A stretch of DNA of 64,000 nucleotides. Source: Circinella umbellata (Eukaryota > Mucoromycota > Mucoromycetes > Mucorales > Lichtheimiaceae). Of the stretch, positions 13,401-27,000 are shown one piece after another. Under the pieces are notes generated by a model. It made no database searches. It was not told the origin of the DNA and worked only from the letters and a program-made list of their open reading frames with translations. Where the stretch lies: positions 124,001-188,000 of the forward strand of contig JAIWNF010000007.1 of the NCBI GenBank assembly GCA_025093555.1. Direction: 5' to 3'. The number at the start of each line of letters is the position of its first letter. The first letter of the stretch is position 1. A program made the position numbers and the translations under genes.

Positions 13401-14610
13401 AAAATGGGCGTATACTTTTTTGGAGTCGAACAGCGCTATGAAAAAATTTACAGTTGATCTTAGAGTATTGCTCTAAATGATCTGTGTTATGTGTGCAAAT
13501 CATACAGCAAAAGTATTACAAAGTTAAACATATGTTGAAACGCCTTACATTATTGATGAGAGTAATAAGCTTAGTGGCGCGCATAAATAAAGAAAGGCTG
13601 CGAACATAGCACCTATCCTTTGTCGCTTTCAATCTGTCATAGCTCATGTGAGCTGATAACGTTACCGCGTAATATGAACAGCTCGGTGGGACTATTAAAG
13701 CTAGTTTCAGATGTTTATGATATACCAAATTTTACGGTCACCTACATCACAGGTAGATCTTTATGTATTAAATTGTTGTTATGAATATCCCCTCATTGTT
13801 TTATGTTATTTTCAACCAGCATTGGTTACAAAGTGTTGACCAGATTCTACTAGTAAACAAAAGTGACTTTGATCAAATTCGTAGTAAGCAGAAGCATATT
13901 TACGAATACCTGATTCCAACCCCTATTTAATCTCTATGTATAAGATGCTTATAAAGACAAAACTACTTGGATCTGGTGTATCATTCTTAAATATTTATAT
14001 GCTAGTCCTTTGTACTATGACACATGGAGCCAAGCATGTGAAGTTGATTGATACTTGGCGCTTCTGTAGAGCATACAGAAGCTTTCTACATTTGTGCGGG
14101 ACATCCAAATATTACATAACTCTTTATGAAAAAGGTAGTATTAATTCTTTTGTTACACACAAAAATAAACATAGTAATCTATACGTATTTGATTACACAA
14201 TGATAATATAAGACTGATATGTACATAGACCATGGGTCCGTAGTTTAGAAAATCATTACATGAAGGTATTAAATTCAATGAGCTTCCAACAATCTTACTA
14301 ATTACAATGAGCTTTCCCTTGTGGCATTGGAATCAAAGTCAATACATTTTTATTTTATAATGACTCGCAAACGTCACAAAATAATTGTGGGAGATAATTC
14401 GTCAATTCGGTCAGCAATATCGGCATACATTATGTACAGTAAACCAACGAAATACCCCCTGGCTTTACCAAAAACATTGTGATACGTATCCCCACAGTGT
14501 AAGTTCGTTTATCTTTATTTAACATATATATAGTATTATTACTATTATCTAGATTGGTAGTTATTTGAAAAATACAGATTAAGTTTTAGCTTGGACCTCG
14601 CTATATTACG
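10434..14610. other. 4.2-kb gene-poor, AT-rich region
   Basis: Only short, low-complexity open frames are present, with no domain motifs or consistent splice chain. Its 5' part (10434-10560) is the promoter side of the FYVE gene, with T-rich tracts. One perfect 14-bp inverted repeat at 10974-11036 is annotated separately. A short near-palindrome, GGGCTCAATTGAGAGCCC, sits near 13170. I searched for upstream domains of the kinase pseudogene here by eye and found none. Confidence 0.55.
10974..11036. repeat. Perfect 14-bp inverted repeat with 35-nt loop
   Basis: Left arm ATGTGGCACACCTC (10974-10987) is the exact reverse complement of the right arm GAGGTGTGCCACAT (11023-11036). It is GC-richer than its surroundings. 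It may be the ends of a tiny non-autonomous element, a hairpin, or a paired binding site. No flanking gene explains it. Confidence 0.85.
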
Positions 14611-16380
14611 TAAAGAAGTTCGTATATCATTTCATACAAAATGCGATTTGATAGACTATTAATATCCATAATGAATATTATATTTGTAAATAGTGAAGCT
14701 GATCATGGGGTCATTATTGTTAGAGAAAAGAAATACGGTGTATCCTCTTATGGCTGACAGAATGAACAAGTGGCCACATATGATCCACCCAAACCGCTGG
14801 ATGATGCAGATGAGCTGGTGCCCTGTAAGATTATAAATCATACAATTCACACTGGTGAAAGTATTTTTATTTACAATGTCAAGAACGTCACAAGGTTTGC
14901 AGTTGGGCCTTGGTTCAAGCGCACTAGCGAAAAATCAGTTATTTGTATGCCAATTACACATAAATCTCGAATTATGGGTTGTTTAGTTATTGAAGGAGCT
15001 GTGGGTGCTTTTACACAAAGGCATGTTACAGTATTGAGCTTACTGTGTCAACAAATGGGTATATCTACCTCCAATGCTTCATTGTTCAAATCTGTCCAGC
15101 GAGCTACGATGACGAATATAAGGTAAAAAAAGGCAAAGACAAAAGAAGAGAGAAAAAAAGAATATTTATTTTGATCAACTCGTGATTAAATTTTAAACAT
15201 CTGATAGAATGATTGAAATGCAGAAACAAGCACTCGAAGAAGCTCAACGAAGTAGGGAAGCAGCAGTTCGAGCGACTCGATTACGTGAAATATTTTTAGC
15301 TAACATGAGTCATGAAATCCGAACTCCATTTGCTGGATTTTATGGGATGATCTCATTACTTTCTGAAACTGAGTAAGCAATACAGAAGCATTGTTGTATT
15401 TTTGGATGATATACATATTCATTCAATCCTTCAAATATACTTTTTAATAACGCACATCTTTGTAAATAGACTTGATCCCGAGCAACATGATTTAGTACAT
15501 ACTGCGAAAGAATCGTGTGAAATGCTCTTGCGACTCATCGATGATCTTCTTAATTTTTCAAAGGTATTACTATAAACAGAATTATGATACAACCTAGAAG
15601 AATGTTTTATTAATATAAAGTGTAATCTATTGTTTAGTTACAAGCCGGAAAAGTTGCGCTTGAATTATCTAAGGATGTTATTGAACATTAGCACGGACAC
15701 AATCAAACCGCACAGTTGTCTGTACTCCTGTTCCATTGCAGCAAAAAATGTTGCTAGATCGAACAATAGTCAATATGTTAAATGATATATACCAATACCA
15801 CAATCACCTTTACTATTATCAGTGTTACCGCAATATCATTCTCTGTGCAAGAAAAAAAAACCACAGGATCCAAAGGTAGAAAAGTGCGAGATCTAAACGA
15901 AGGAGTTATTGCTGAAGAAGAACGGACCTAGTTTAGCAAATGTATATACTAATTGCTGAAGGTATTATATAGGTAACTAGCATTGATAAATATAAATAGA
16001 CTACTGATTGTTGGTGCGTAAGTATATATAATCCAGCTTCTCAGAAGCTATTGTATATACAACTTAAAACCCGATTTGGATTTTGAGTAACATGTGCCGA
16101 TAATGGCTTAGAAGCTATTGAGGCAGGAACGAATCGCTTTTCTACTCACTTTGCTATGGCAATTTTTGATTATCATATACCCAAGTTAATTACAGCGGCG
16201 TTATCTTTGTTTATTGTCATTTTAAAGTGTGATGTGTTGAAGCCTCTAAGCTCATTTGGGATGCTGAGGTCACGAAAAAAGAGGGACACATGATCTTCGA
16301 TTACTTCTCTCACCAGTAATATTTAGGATAAAGCACACGAGTTATCTACTAGTTCCGGTGTGAATGGGTAAGTTATTATT
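14611..16380 (+). pseudogene. Decayed partial copy of the hybrid histidine kinase gene (GAF to receiver)
   Basis: This stretch aligns colinearly with 24425-27330 of the intact kinase gene, introns included. It covers the GAF domain, the H-box exon (SHEIRTPF retained), the phospho-transfer helix exon, then jumps from the equivalent of 25487 to that of 26603, deleting about 1.1 kb with the ATPase N, G1, F and G2 boxes. It resumes in the linker before the receiver and ends in a badly decayed receiver. Disabling changes seen: an in-frame TGA at 14756-14758 where the intact gene has TGT; the catalytic deletion; loss of a GT donor after the receiver Asp exon (AAGTTAATT against AAGGTAATT in the intact copy, near 16184); further stops in the linker. 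No N-terminal kinase-like or AAA part is present. A 118-residue open frame (14770-15126) remains over the GAF domain but has no upstream exon. It cannot be an active kinase. Confidence 0.93.
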
Positions 16381-18095
16381 ACGGCTCTTATTACCTTGCG
16401 TCTATAGAATCATATGTACATTATTTTTATGGGTGTAGTAAGATGCTAACATCTCTTTAAATGTATACATCTCACGAAGGCAACAAACATAAAGCTCTTG
16501 CTAAAGTTTTAGACAAAACAGTTGTGCTGGTATACTCGAATCAGAACAAATATATGAAGTATCGATGACCTAATTTATTTCTCTTTTGATTTCGTACGTA
16601 TTAATAATAATGCTTATATATGCTACAGACTACTTGGATTTATATGAAAATTACGTAGAAAATGTTTGTTCACTTATTGTAGTATACTTTCTGTATGTTT
16701 GTTTATCCGGCAAAAACAAAGAGAACTATTTTTATTGTTATAATAAACAGTAACCAGTCTATACAAAAACAAGACGTAACACTTTACATTCAAAGTGCTT
16801 ACAAAAAATTATTATGAAAAATGAAGTAGTGGGATCAAACCGTTAAGCATCAGATAGCGCAACTGCGTGTAATTTTGTTTGTTAATTGATGACAGATACT
16901 GTAAGTCTGGTATACGCCATCGTTCATTTAGTGTCTTTAACCCACGTGCCCCGTTTTACCCCCTTTTTTCGAAAGCAACAGTTTATTGAGAGTTTTTTCC
17001 AGCATTAAAATGGAAATAAATACATAAAGTATTATAATTACCGACTATATTACATCTACAATAACTTGGTAAAAAATGCAGAGCAACATATTATGATGTA
17101 ATTGTGCCTTAATTATATATAAACAAATATGCACAGTACCGATGCGTACAGAAGGAGAGGAAGTAATACTATATTCTATACATGGCCCAAATCTAATACT
17201 ATACTTTTTTGTATTTTGTCGTTATTAGTGCCACATATCTGTACACCATTGTAAATCCTTAAATATGAATTTCTGTAAAGCTTTTGTTGATATATTACAG
17301 TTGCATTACTTTTAAAATCAATCGAAATACTTTTTATCTTCTCATTTTTGTTGTGTAACATAATTTATGATCTAGTTCTATTACCTGGAATAAACCTAGT
17401 TGTGATATTGACGATGTTCTCCTTATATGAAGGAATACCATTGTCAAGCTTTGTGTAAAAGACAGCGAAAGTAATTTACTAATATAATGTATTTTTCATC
17501 AAAATTGCCATACAGTTCAATGAATGTATTTAAACATCATTGTAATAAGAGAGGTTTTTGTATATTTCGAATGAGATCTAAATTATTATAATAGTAGTTC
17601 ACACTTTAGGCTTCCGTCACGACTCGCACCATGATTCAAAAAAAATAGCTAAAGAAAAAAAAATCTTGAATCTGTCGAAAATAGGGAGGAGATTTGTCCG
17701 TGCATGCTAAGTATGTATACTAAAAAACACGCGCAGTAAAATTATTCACCAAAATTAGGATACATCACCGAAACACATTCCTTGCATAGAATATAATAAT
17801 GACGATCATGTTCCTTGCTCAAACAATATCATGACATCCTTCATATCCATATAATATCCACCCCTTTTTTTTCTGCAAGTCATTTTATGATCGAAGATTG
17901 AAGTCTGAAAAGTGGTACAGCAGCAGTGGTTTTACGTGCATTACCATGTATAGCTATTCTCCTTGAATTAGTTACACTATACTCTCACTTATACCTTTTT
18001 CCACTTTTCTTCTTTTCCTTTTTACAATTAAAAGTTTATATACCAAACATAATTTATTACCTATCGAATATAAAACCTATTTCTATACGTCCGTC
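16381..18095. other. 1.7-kb spacer upstream of the histidine kinase gene
   Basis: AT-rich, with only short open frames and no recognisable domain. It holds the promoter of the kinase gene. A T-rich, C-containing tract (17985-18030) lies just before the chosen start codon. Confidence 0.5.
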
Positions 18096-21000
18096 ATGTC
18101 AACTTCGGAATCCTGTAGTAGCATTTCCAACGCGGATTTATCAACATTTCCAATTACATCGTCAGCAAATTTACCACACATAAAAGGATATCATTTTACG
18201 AACACAGTCTCATGTTCAGCACATTATGAAAATGTGGAAATAATTTCGGGTTACAAGTAAGATTTCATTGAAAATCGCTGATTCATGAATGGACTTCAAC
18301 ACTAAAATAATAGTTTTATTATAGAATAAGCAACAAGAGTTCTGTTGTCGGAAAGGTCTCTCCAAGTTCATTACAGCTCGAACGCGAATTTTATATTATG
18401 AAAAAACTGTATCAATACACTGACGGTTCTTCATACCTTGGTAACCAAGTAACAAAATAAACACAGGGAGAGCCAAGGAAACTTGCGAGACTGGTCGGTG
18501 TGCTCACTAAGTCAATGTTAATTTTCTACCAATGATATATAGTCCGACCATTGGAGTATCTGAGTTTCCCGAACGGTCTAGCTATTGCGATTTACTCTGA
18601 TGATGGCCAGAATCATTACAGTTTCAATAGACAATGCGATATTCCTGAAAAAAGATTCAATACCCATAAGTATGAAAACAGTAGCCTATGTAGAACTCTT
18701 GGTATGTTTCTACGATTTGCCATCAAGTGTTTAAATTGTTTAGAATACATCCACAAGCATAATGTTATCCATGGTGAGATATGTCCTAGCGGTAAGTATA
18801 AATGTAATTACTCCTTGTTGTATATATATATATATATAAGATGCTTAATCCTACTTCTAACGAAACTTTTATAATAATAATGGTGCGTCTAGCATTTCAA
18901 TGGAGCGGAGTAGATGATGATTCTGTTAAACTTTGGAATTTTGGCTCAGGATCCAAATCATTGGAAAGGTACTCTCTCTATGGCAATAGACACACTATAC
19001 ACCCTAAAAAATTATAACTAAAATTTGCGTAATTATGTATTACTGTTTAATATCCATTTGTATAAACCAGTTTTTTTACAACGGAGAATTGGCGCAAGAC
19101 GACAAATAATAAGGATTTAATGGAACAGTTGCAAAATCGGTTAATGTACATGAGCCCAGAGCAGACAGGTCGAACAACATATGCCCCGGACCATCGATCC
19201 GACATTTATTCATTAGGCATCATGCTTTTTACCTTACTTACCGGACAGAATCCTTTTGACGGTGGACCACTAGAAATCCTTCATGCTATATTGAGCCGAA
19301 AACTTCCACTGATTCATGAGCAGCACTTTGAAGTTCCTCAAATAGTTTCACGAATCATTGAAAAAATGACGAACAAGGTTAGCCAGAATTTTGATATATA
19401 GCAATCAGCACAACAATAATATCTAGAAATTAAGAGTTCTCATTTCTAACAAGTATATGTTTTTAGTCACCTGGGGACCGCTATACAAGTGCGCATGGTG
19501 TCAAGCATGGTATTTATTTTGTATATAAGAATATACAGAGGGTTTAAATACTAATAATAAATAAATCAACACTATATGTTTTACACATTGTACAATTTAG
19601 ATTTGCAAGAGTGTTTAAAACTTCTGGCTTCAGCCCAAAAATCAAGTACAGCAGATGTAGTCTAATTTTTCTTTTATTATTCATCTTGAAAAAATATAGT
19701 TCAAAAGCTAACTATGAAAATGTATGTATATATATATACTAACAATAAACAGTCCATTCCATTGTTCACGTTGGCGCAGCATGATATTGTATCTATATTC
19801 ACCCTTCCTAAAACGGTATATGGTCGACAAGATGTGCTTTCAGAAATATCGTTTTTTATAGAGCGATGTGCAACACAATACAATTCATCACGATTTTGCC
19901 ACCGTGCAAAATTATCTACTGATGAAATCCAGTCACAAGCTTTTACCACTACACCGCAAGAAGCGGCTGGCAATGAGATATCAAGTCATTTTTCTGATAC
20001 GAATAGTAGTACAAGAGGTACTGGGGAAGGGTATGCCAGTTCATCAGCATCATCTCAAAAAGGTCACTGTAGTAGTGGTAATTTGATTGCAAGTAATACC
20101 TTGACGAGCACTGGCAGTAAAAAAGAAAGTTTCAATAATTCGAAAACACCGTCGTGTGTTACTATAGTTGGAGTGTACGGTCCTGGAGGCATTGGTAAGT
20201 TACAGTAACCGTTGATTCTTTGAAATTTATATTATACAAAGATTCAGCCTCTCCTAAATTTAATTATTAGGCAAATCGACATTATTTACTGAAGTGCAAC
20301 CAACTGCTAGGCAATACGGGTAATTAGCATCTGTTATTGTTGGTACATTTATCATGAGTCAGCGCCAGCTAAAATTCATAATTATACAGATATGTAGCTG
20401 TTTCAAAATTCGATAGCCGAAACAAAGTTCCATATAGCGCACTAGCAAAGGTGTTATCATATATATTGCAACAAATATTATCTGAATCCGAAGATGATAT
20501 TCGATTGTTTTATGAACATCTCAAAGTTTCACTTGGAGTTCAGTATTCGAATATCAGATTAATGACAGACTTTGTCCCGGAGCTCAATTCACTGTTAAAA
20601 CTAGAAGAGGAAATAGAATTAAAGGCAATCGGTAATGAAATAGGAACAGGTTCGTCAACTGGCCATAAGATGGATGATATGGAAACAAGAACACGATTTC
20701 ATAACTTATACATTGAAATATTTCGTGCTATTACATACTGGAGGATGACAACACTGGTATATATTAAACTTGATATACTTTAATTTATATATTATGACGT
20801 GTTATATTATATACTCTTATTTCTAATATTTCAATGTATTTATACCTCATTAGTTTTTGGATGATCTTCATCAAGCAGGTATGTAGTTGCATTGGACCGA
20901 AATCTATGACAGTAGTTCATAATTGTTAAAAAAAATGTATATATATAGATGAACCATCATTAGAACTCATGGAGAGCTTGATTACATCACGCATACAGCT

Positions 21001-24000
21001 ATTGATTTTCATGTCTTACCGGGATCAAGAAATCACCAAACAATTTGACAAGAACATTCTTGGAAGCACCGTTGCTGACATCTACTTGATTCACGTAGAA
21101 GCGCTCGGTATGGATTCGTTGATCGACTTTATCTGTGATGCTCTTCATCGATCGCGTAACGACATCATCAACCGTGATACAGTTAGTCCTCTGGCTGAGA
21201 TTATATTTAATCAAACTCAAGGCAACGTATTTTACGCGAGGCAATTACTACAAACTCTCGAACGCAAACAGCTGATATATTATGACTGGGAGATAAATGA
21301 ATGGTGTTTCGACCTCCAAGAAATCAAGAATTCATCAATACTCGATAAAAGTAATTCGTTTGATTCACAACAGTTGGATTTTATGGTTGGCCGATTACGA
21401 GAGCTACCGCCTGCTGGCCGTATAATATTGAAATGGGCATCATTTGTAGGTGACACATTTTCTTGGAACACAGTAAGAAATCTCGTGCTTGAAGATATTG
21501 ACAACTGTAATAAAGAAGTCCAAGAGAATGATGATGTTGATGATTATGGCGATAATGACCTATACAGCACATCAGCAACAGCAGATGATGGTGCCGAAAG
21601 TATATCAGGGTGGACTATGCGACAAAATAGTAATGAGAAGCGCAAACCTTTCTATCATACTAAAAGCTCAACATCCGCAGTTTCATCAACTACCAGTAAT
21701 GATCCAATTAGTGGGTTACAGGCCGTATTACAAGAAGGATACATTATGTCTATAGGTATTGATGAATTTAAATGGAGCCATGATCGTATATCCCAAGCAG
21801 CATCTGAACTTGTAAATTCTGCAACACAAGCCAAAATGCATCTGAAAATTGCACAACATATGATGAAAGGTCAGTCTTGGTTATTGAATTTATAAAGCAT
21901 TAGCAATTATGTTTGCTCTTAATGATAATGCTGATATTAACAATAAGCACAGATAAATATACTGATTCATTTCTGTTGGCGGACCATTTACTGAAATGCG
22001 TTGATCTTTTGCTTAATATGGACAACAAACAACAATATCGAGATATTCTCATTCATGCTGGAAACAAAGGAAGAGCGTCAGGTGCTCATCAAATGGCGTT
22101 TGCATACTATATGTGTGCGGTACAACTTGGTGATTCAGAAGCTCAGTGGATAGATGACGACAAATATCATACTACGTTGTCTCTTTATAACAATGTTGCT
22201 GCACTTAGCTGGTCTGTTGCTCAGTATGACACAACTGAAGAACTATTGGAAACCATTTTTAGACACTCACGTACACCAAGCGATCGAATATACGCTTACC
22301 GTGTTCAAGCGCGCTATTTTTTTGGAATACAACAACACGCAAAAGGAATTGAAGCATTATATCGGTGCATGGACGAATTTTCTGATGAACGGTCCCGTCT
22401 AGACACAAGTAAAGAAGAATTAATTAAACTCTATAATGAAATTGAAACATTGGTTGAGACCCGAGGGGTAGATTATCTCTTAAAATTACCGATGTGTAAA
22501 GACCCGTTATTTATAGGAGCATTGGGCGTTATGGAAGAGTTGTAAGTGTTGTTACTATTAATTATGCAGCTGCTAGTACGTACATTGCTGTTTGTAAAGT
22601 AGTATAATAAATAACTATTTGTAGATTGACAATGGCGTACTGGAATGAACGAAAGCTTGAAATGTACTACTGGGCAGTTAGAATATTAAATTTGTCATTT
22701 ACGAGAGGCCCTGTAGGTAGTACTTCAAGTGCTTGTGTGTTTGCAGGTGTTGGTTACACAGTACTGTGCCAGAATTATACATTTGCCGAAGTAAGCATAT
22801 CATTATATTTTTATTATTATTAGCTAATTTTAATGTTTTACTTTATATATTTATTAAACAAATAATAACAATTATTATTATTGTTTTATTTTAGAAAATC
22901 GGCTCTATTGGTATATCTCTGACAGATCAGCAAGGCACAGCCCAAGAAAAGGGGCTAGCATATTGTTTATATACAATATTTCTTAGTCAATGGAAATATC
23001 ATTACCACCAGAACGCATTTCATTACTATCAAACAGGGTGGCGTGCTTCTTTTTCAGCGGGTGACAGAATTTTTGCTGCATTTAACTCAGTCGACCTTGG
23101 TCAACTCATGTTTTACAGTGGACACCATACAGCAGACGTTTTACACGACGCTGAACAAAGATATGACGAAATACACACTTGGTCACCAAATATTGACCCG
23201 AATAGTCTTATGATGTGTGTTATACGTACGACAAAGGCATTGCAAGGGCAAACATATATAGACACGCCTTACGTGTTTGATGGTGATGATGGATTTACCG
23301 ACTCACATTTTTTGACCGAAAGTTGTAATCTTAGTAGCAACCCTGCATTGCTTTTGAATTGGTATGAATCATTCAAAATGATACCTTTAGTGTTATATGG
23401 ACACCTTGATACAGCTATTGAAGTCGGATATCGATGTTTTAGCACATTTCACGGCCATCCGTGCCACAGGCAAGTCTTTTTATTATTTGAATTTTTAATT
23501 TATTTAAAATACGTTTTAATAGGTTTCGGTATATATATCCAATGTATTAGACATACTCGCATGATGTTATTCTATTTCTCTCTTGCATTAATTGAAAAAT
23601 GCCGTCATGATCCTACCATAAAAGAGAAATATTTTGCTCAAGTACGGGTCAACCAAGAATATATACATGAGTATATGGTACATAGTCCTATTAACTTTTC
23701 CATGTATTGGACTCTTATTGAGGCAGAACTAATAGGATTTTCCGAAACACCATCAGCCATTTTACAAGGCAGTCGTCTATACGAGGATGCATTAAATCAG
23801 GCACGCGAGGGAAATTGGTATTTTGAGCTTTGTATTATTCATGAATATACAGGTGCTTTCTATTATCGTACTGGATTCCAAAATATTGCATACTGTTTAA
23901 TAAAAAAGGTATTATTACTTTCACTCTATTTTATGTGATCTTGTGTAATATACTGATGCTATTTTTATTATATATATATATCTTAGACCATTGACATGTA

Positions 24001-27000
24001 TTTAAGTCATGGATCATATGGAAAAGCAAGGCATGTTAGTACCAAATTCAGTAAGCTTTTAATCGACTTCGATGACTCTAAGGCTGAGCCTCGTGATATT
24101 GGGATTCAGACCGACATCTTATCGTTTTCGCATGGTCGGCAAACACCACCAAATGATTGGAGCAATGGGCATGAAAAGTTTGCGCAACAACAAAATCCAA
24201 GTAACAGCTCATCGATTTACGCTAATAATGTACCCCACGTTGAAGAAAGTATACCCCCTGTTACTACTGAGCAAACATTGCAATGTCTCGATATTGTAAG
24301 TTTTACTCGGAGGACCTTTTATTATAAATTTTTAAGTTAAATATTAAAATATAAATCAATGCAAATATTAAAATTACCTCTTTATTTTCATTAGATTGAT
24401 ATGGCTTCCATATTAAAAAGTTCGCATGTCATTTCGTCCGAAGTACGATTTGATAGACTATTGATATCTATGATGGATATTATATTTGAAAATAGTGGAG
24501 CTGACCGTGGGGCTATTATTGTTAGAGAAGAGAAATACGGTGTATGCGCTTATGGCTGTCAGAATGAACAAGTAACTACATATGACCCACCCAAACCGCT
24601 GGATGATGCAGATGAGCTAGTGCCTTGTAAGATTATAAATCATACAATCCACACTGGTGAAAGTATTTTTATTTACAATGTCAAGAAAGACACAAGGTTT
24701 GCAGTTGGGCCTTGGTTCAAGCGCACTAGCGAAAAATCAGTTATTTGTATGCCAATTACACATAAATCTCGAACTATGGGTTGTTTAGTTATTGAAGGAG
24801 CTGTGGGTGCTTTTACACAAAGGCATGTTACAGTATTGAGCTTACTGTGTCAACAAATGGGTATATCTACCTCCAATGCTTCATTGTTTAAATCTGTCCA
24901 ACGAGCTACGATGGCGAATATAAGGTAAAAAAGGCAAAGACAAAAGAAGAGAGAAAAAAAGAATATTTATTTTGATCAACTCGTGATTAAATTTTAAACA
25001 TTTGATAGAATGATTGAAATGCAGAAAGAAGCACTTGAAGAAGCTCGACGAAGTAGGGAAGCAGCAGTTCGAGCGACTCGATTACGTGAAATATTTTTAG
25101 CTAACATGAGTCATGAAATCCGAACTCCATTTGCTGGATTTTATGGGATGATCTCATTACTTTCTGAAACTGAGTAAGCAATACAGAAGCATTGTTGTAT
25201 TTTTGGATGATATACATATTCATTCAATCCTTCAAATATACTTTTTAATAACGCACATCTTTGTAAATAGACTTGATCCCGAGCAACATGATTTAGTACA
25301 TACTGCGAAAGAATCGTGTGAAATGCTCTTGCGACTCATCGATGATCTTCTTAATTTTTCAAAGGTATTACTATAAACAGAATTATGATATAACCTAGAA
25401 GAATGTTCTATTAATATAAAGTGTAATCTATATCGTTTAGTTACAAGCCGGAAAAGTTGCGCTTGACTTATCTGAAGTTGTTATTGAAGATGTAATAACT
25501 GATGTGGTAGAAATGTTGATTGCTATTGCGCTCCAAAAAAAACTAAATATTGTTTACGAAATTATGCCAGATGTACCTTTGATAGTTATAACAGATGGAA
25601 ACCGCCTTCGACAGTAAGAATCAATTTTTATTTGTTCACTTATGTTTGGGTAATATTGACCACCAGAAAATAGATTAACTTATATATTTATTTATATTAT
25701 TACACAGAATTATTATTAATCTTTTAGGTAATGCCATCAAATTTACCCATGAAGGTGAAATAAAAATTCGATGCTCTATTGACAAGGATGGAGAGACCAC
25801 TTGTGTAAAAGAAAATGATCAAAACGAAGTTTCACTTTTGTTCGAAGTAATAGATTCTGGAATTGGTATAAGTGATGAGCAGCGTAAAGCTTTATTTGTA
25901 CCATTTTCACAAGTAGATGGAAGTACAACGTGAGTATATTATGTCAAAAAACACGAAGTACAATTTGATATTGAATTTACTCGGTTTGGTTTTTTTAATA
26001 TAGTCGTAAATATGGCGGTACTGGATTGGGATTGTCAATCTGTTTGCAGCTGGTGAGACTCATGTCCGGAGAAATCAATGTAAAGAGTGAGTTATCCAAA
26101 GGCTCAAACTTCTTCTTTAACATCAGGGTCACGCCTGTTCCTGTTGAACAGTATAAAAGTAGTAGCTATAAACAGATTAGAGAGCTGTTAAAAGAAGTCC
26201 GTGATACTCGTATTTTGGTCGCTGACAAGCACGCCTCAACAACTACACTTGTGAAGCAATTGTTGCCAGGAACCGTGGTCGACGGGGTTTACTCAGTTCA
26301 AGAGTTACTATCATGCAATTTGAAAAATTATTCTGTTATTGTTATTGGTTTATTTTTGTCATTGGACTCAAAATCTCCAACAAGAGTAGATAGAATAAAA
26401 CAGTTCTTAGAACGCGGACAATGTGTTTTAGTGATGCATTACCCAACAAATCTAATTGGTGAAATACTTGGAAATAGCAACACCAATAATAGTAGTCGGC
26501 GTGACACAAACGCTTTACCACCACAAAACAAAAAAACCCGTACTGATCACTTAATATCTGTGTTAGATGATGATAACAGTTTAATAGTAAATGAGGACGC
26601 TAGCACAGACGCAGTCAAAAAAGATTCCCAAAGCCGCGCGGTTGTCCGTATTCCTGTTCCATTGCGGCGAAAAATGTTGCTTCGAACGATAGTCAATATG
26701 TTGAATGATACATCATCAATATCACAATCACCGTCACCATCATCAGTGTTACAGCAGTATCATTCTCTGTGCAAAAAAACCACCAGGTCTAAAGGTAGAA
26801 AGGTACAAGATCTAAACGAAGGAGTTATTACTGAAGAAGAACGGGCTCAATTTAGCAAAATGCATATATTAATTGCTGAAGGTATTATACAGATAATTAG
26901 TATTAATGAATATAAATAAAATACTAATTGTTGCTGCGTAAGTATAGATAATCCAGTTGCTCAGAAGCTATTGTATAAACAACTTACAAATCGATTTGGT

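Noticed and set aside
13936..14211. 91-codon plus-strand frame upstream of the pseudogene
   Set aside because: No similarity seen to any part of the intact kinase and no other coding evidence.
14770..15126. Independent GAF-domain protein
   Set aside because: It is a surviving exon of the kinase pseudogene, preceded by an in-frame stop and lacking its own promoter or upstream exon.
16830..16890. tRNA-like block: GGTTTGATCCC on the minus strand resembles a B box
   Set aside because: No matching A box, anticodon stem or acceptor stem could be paired around it.
23470..23550. Apparent transmembrane segment in the histidine kinase
   Set aside because: It lies in a GC-AG intron; the helical-repeat protein reads through cleanly without it.
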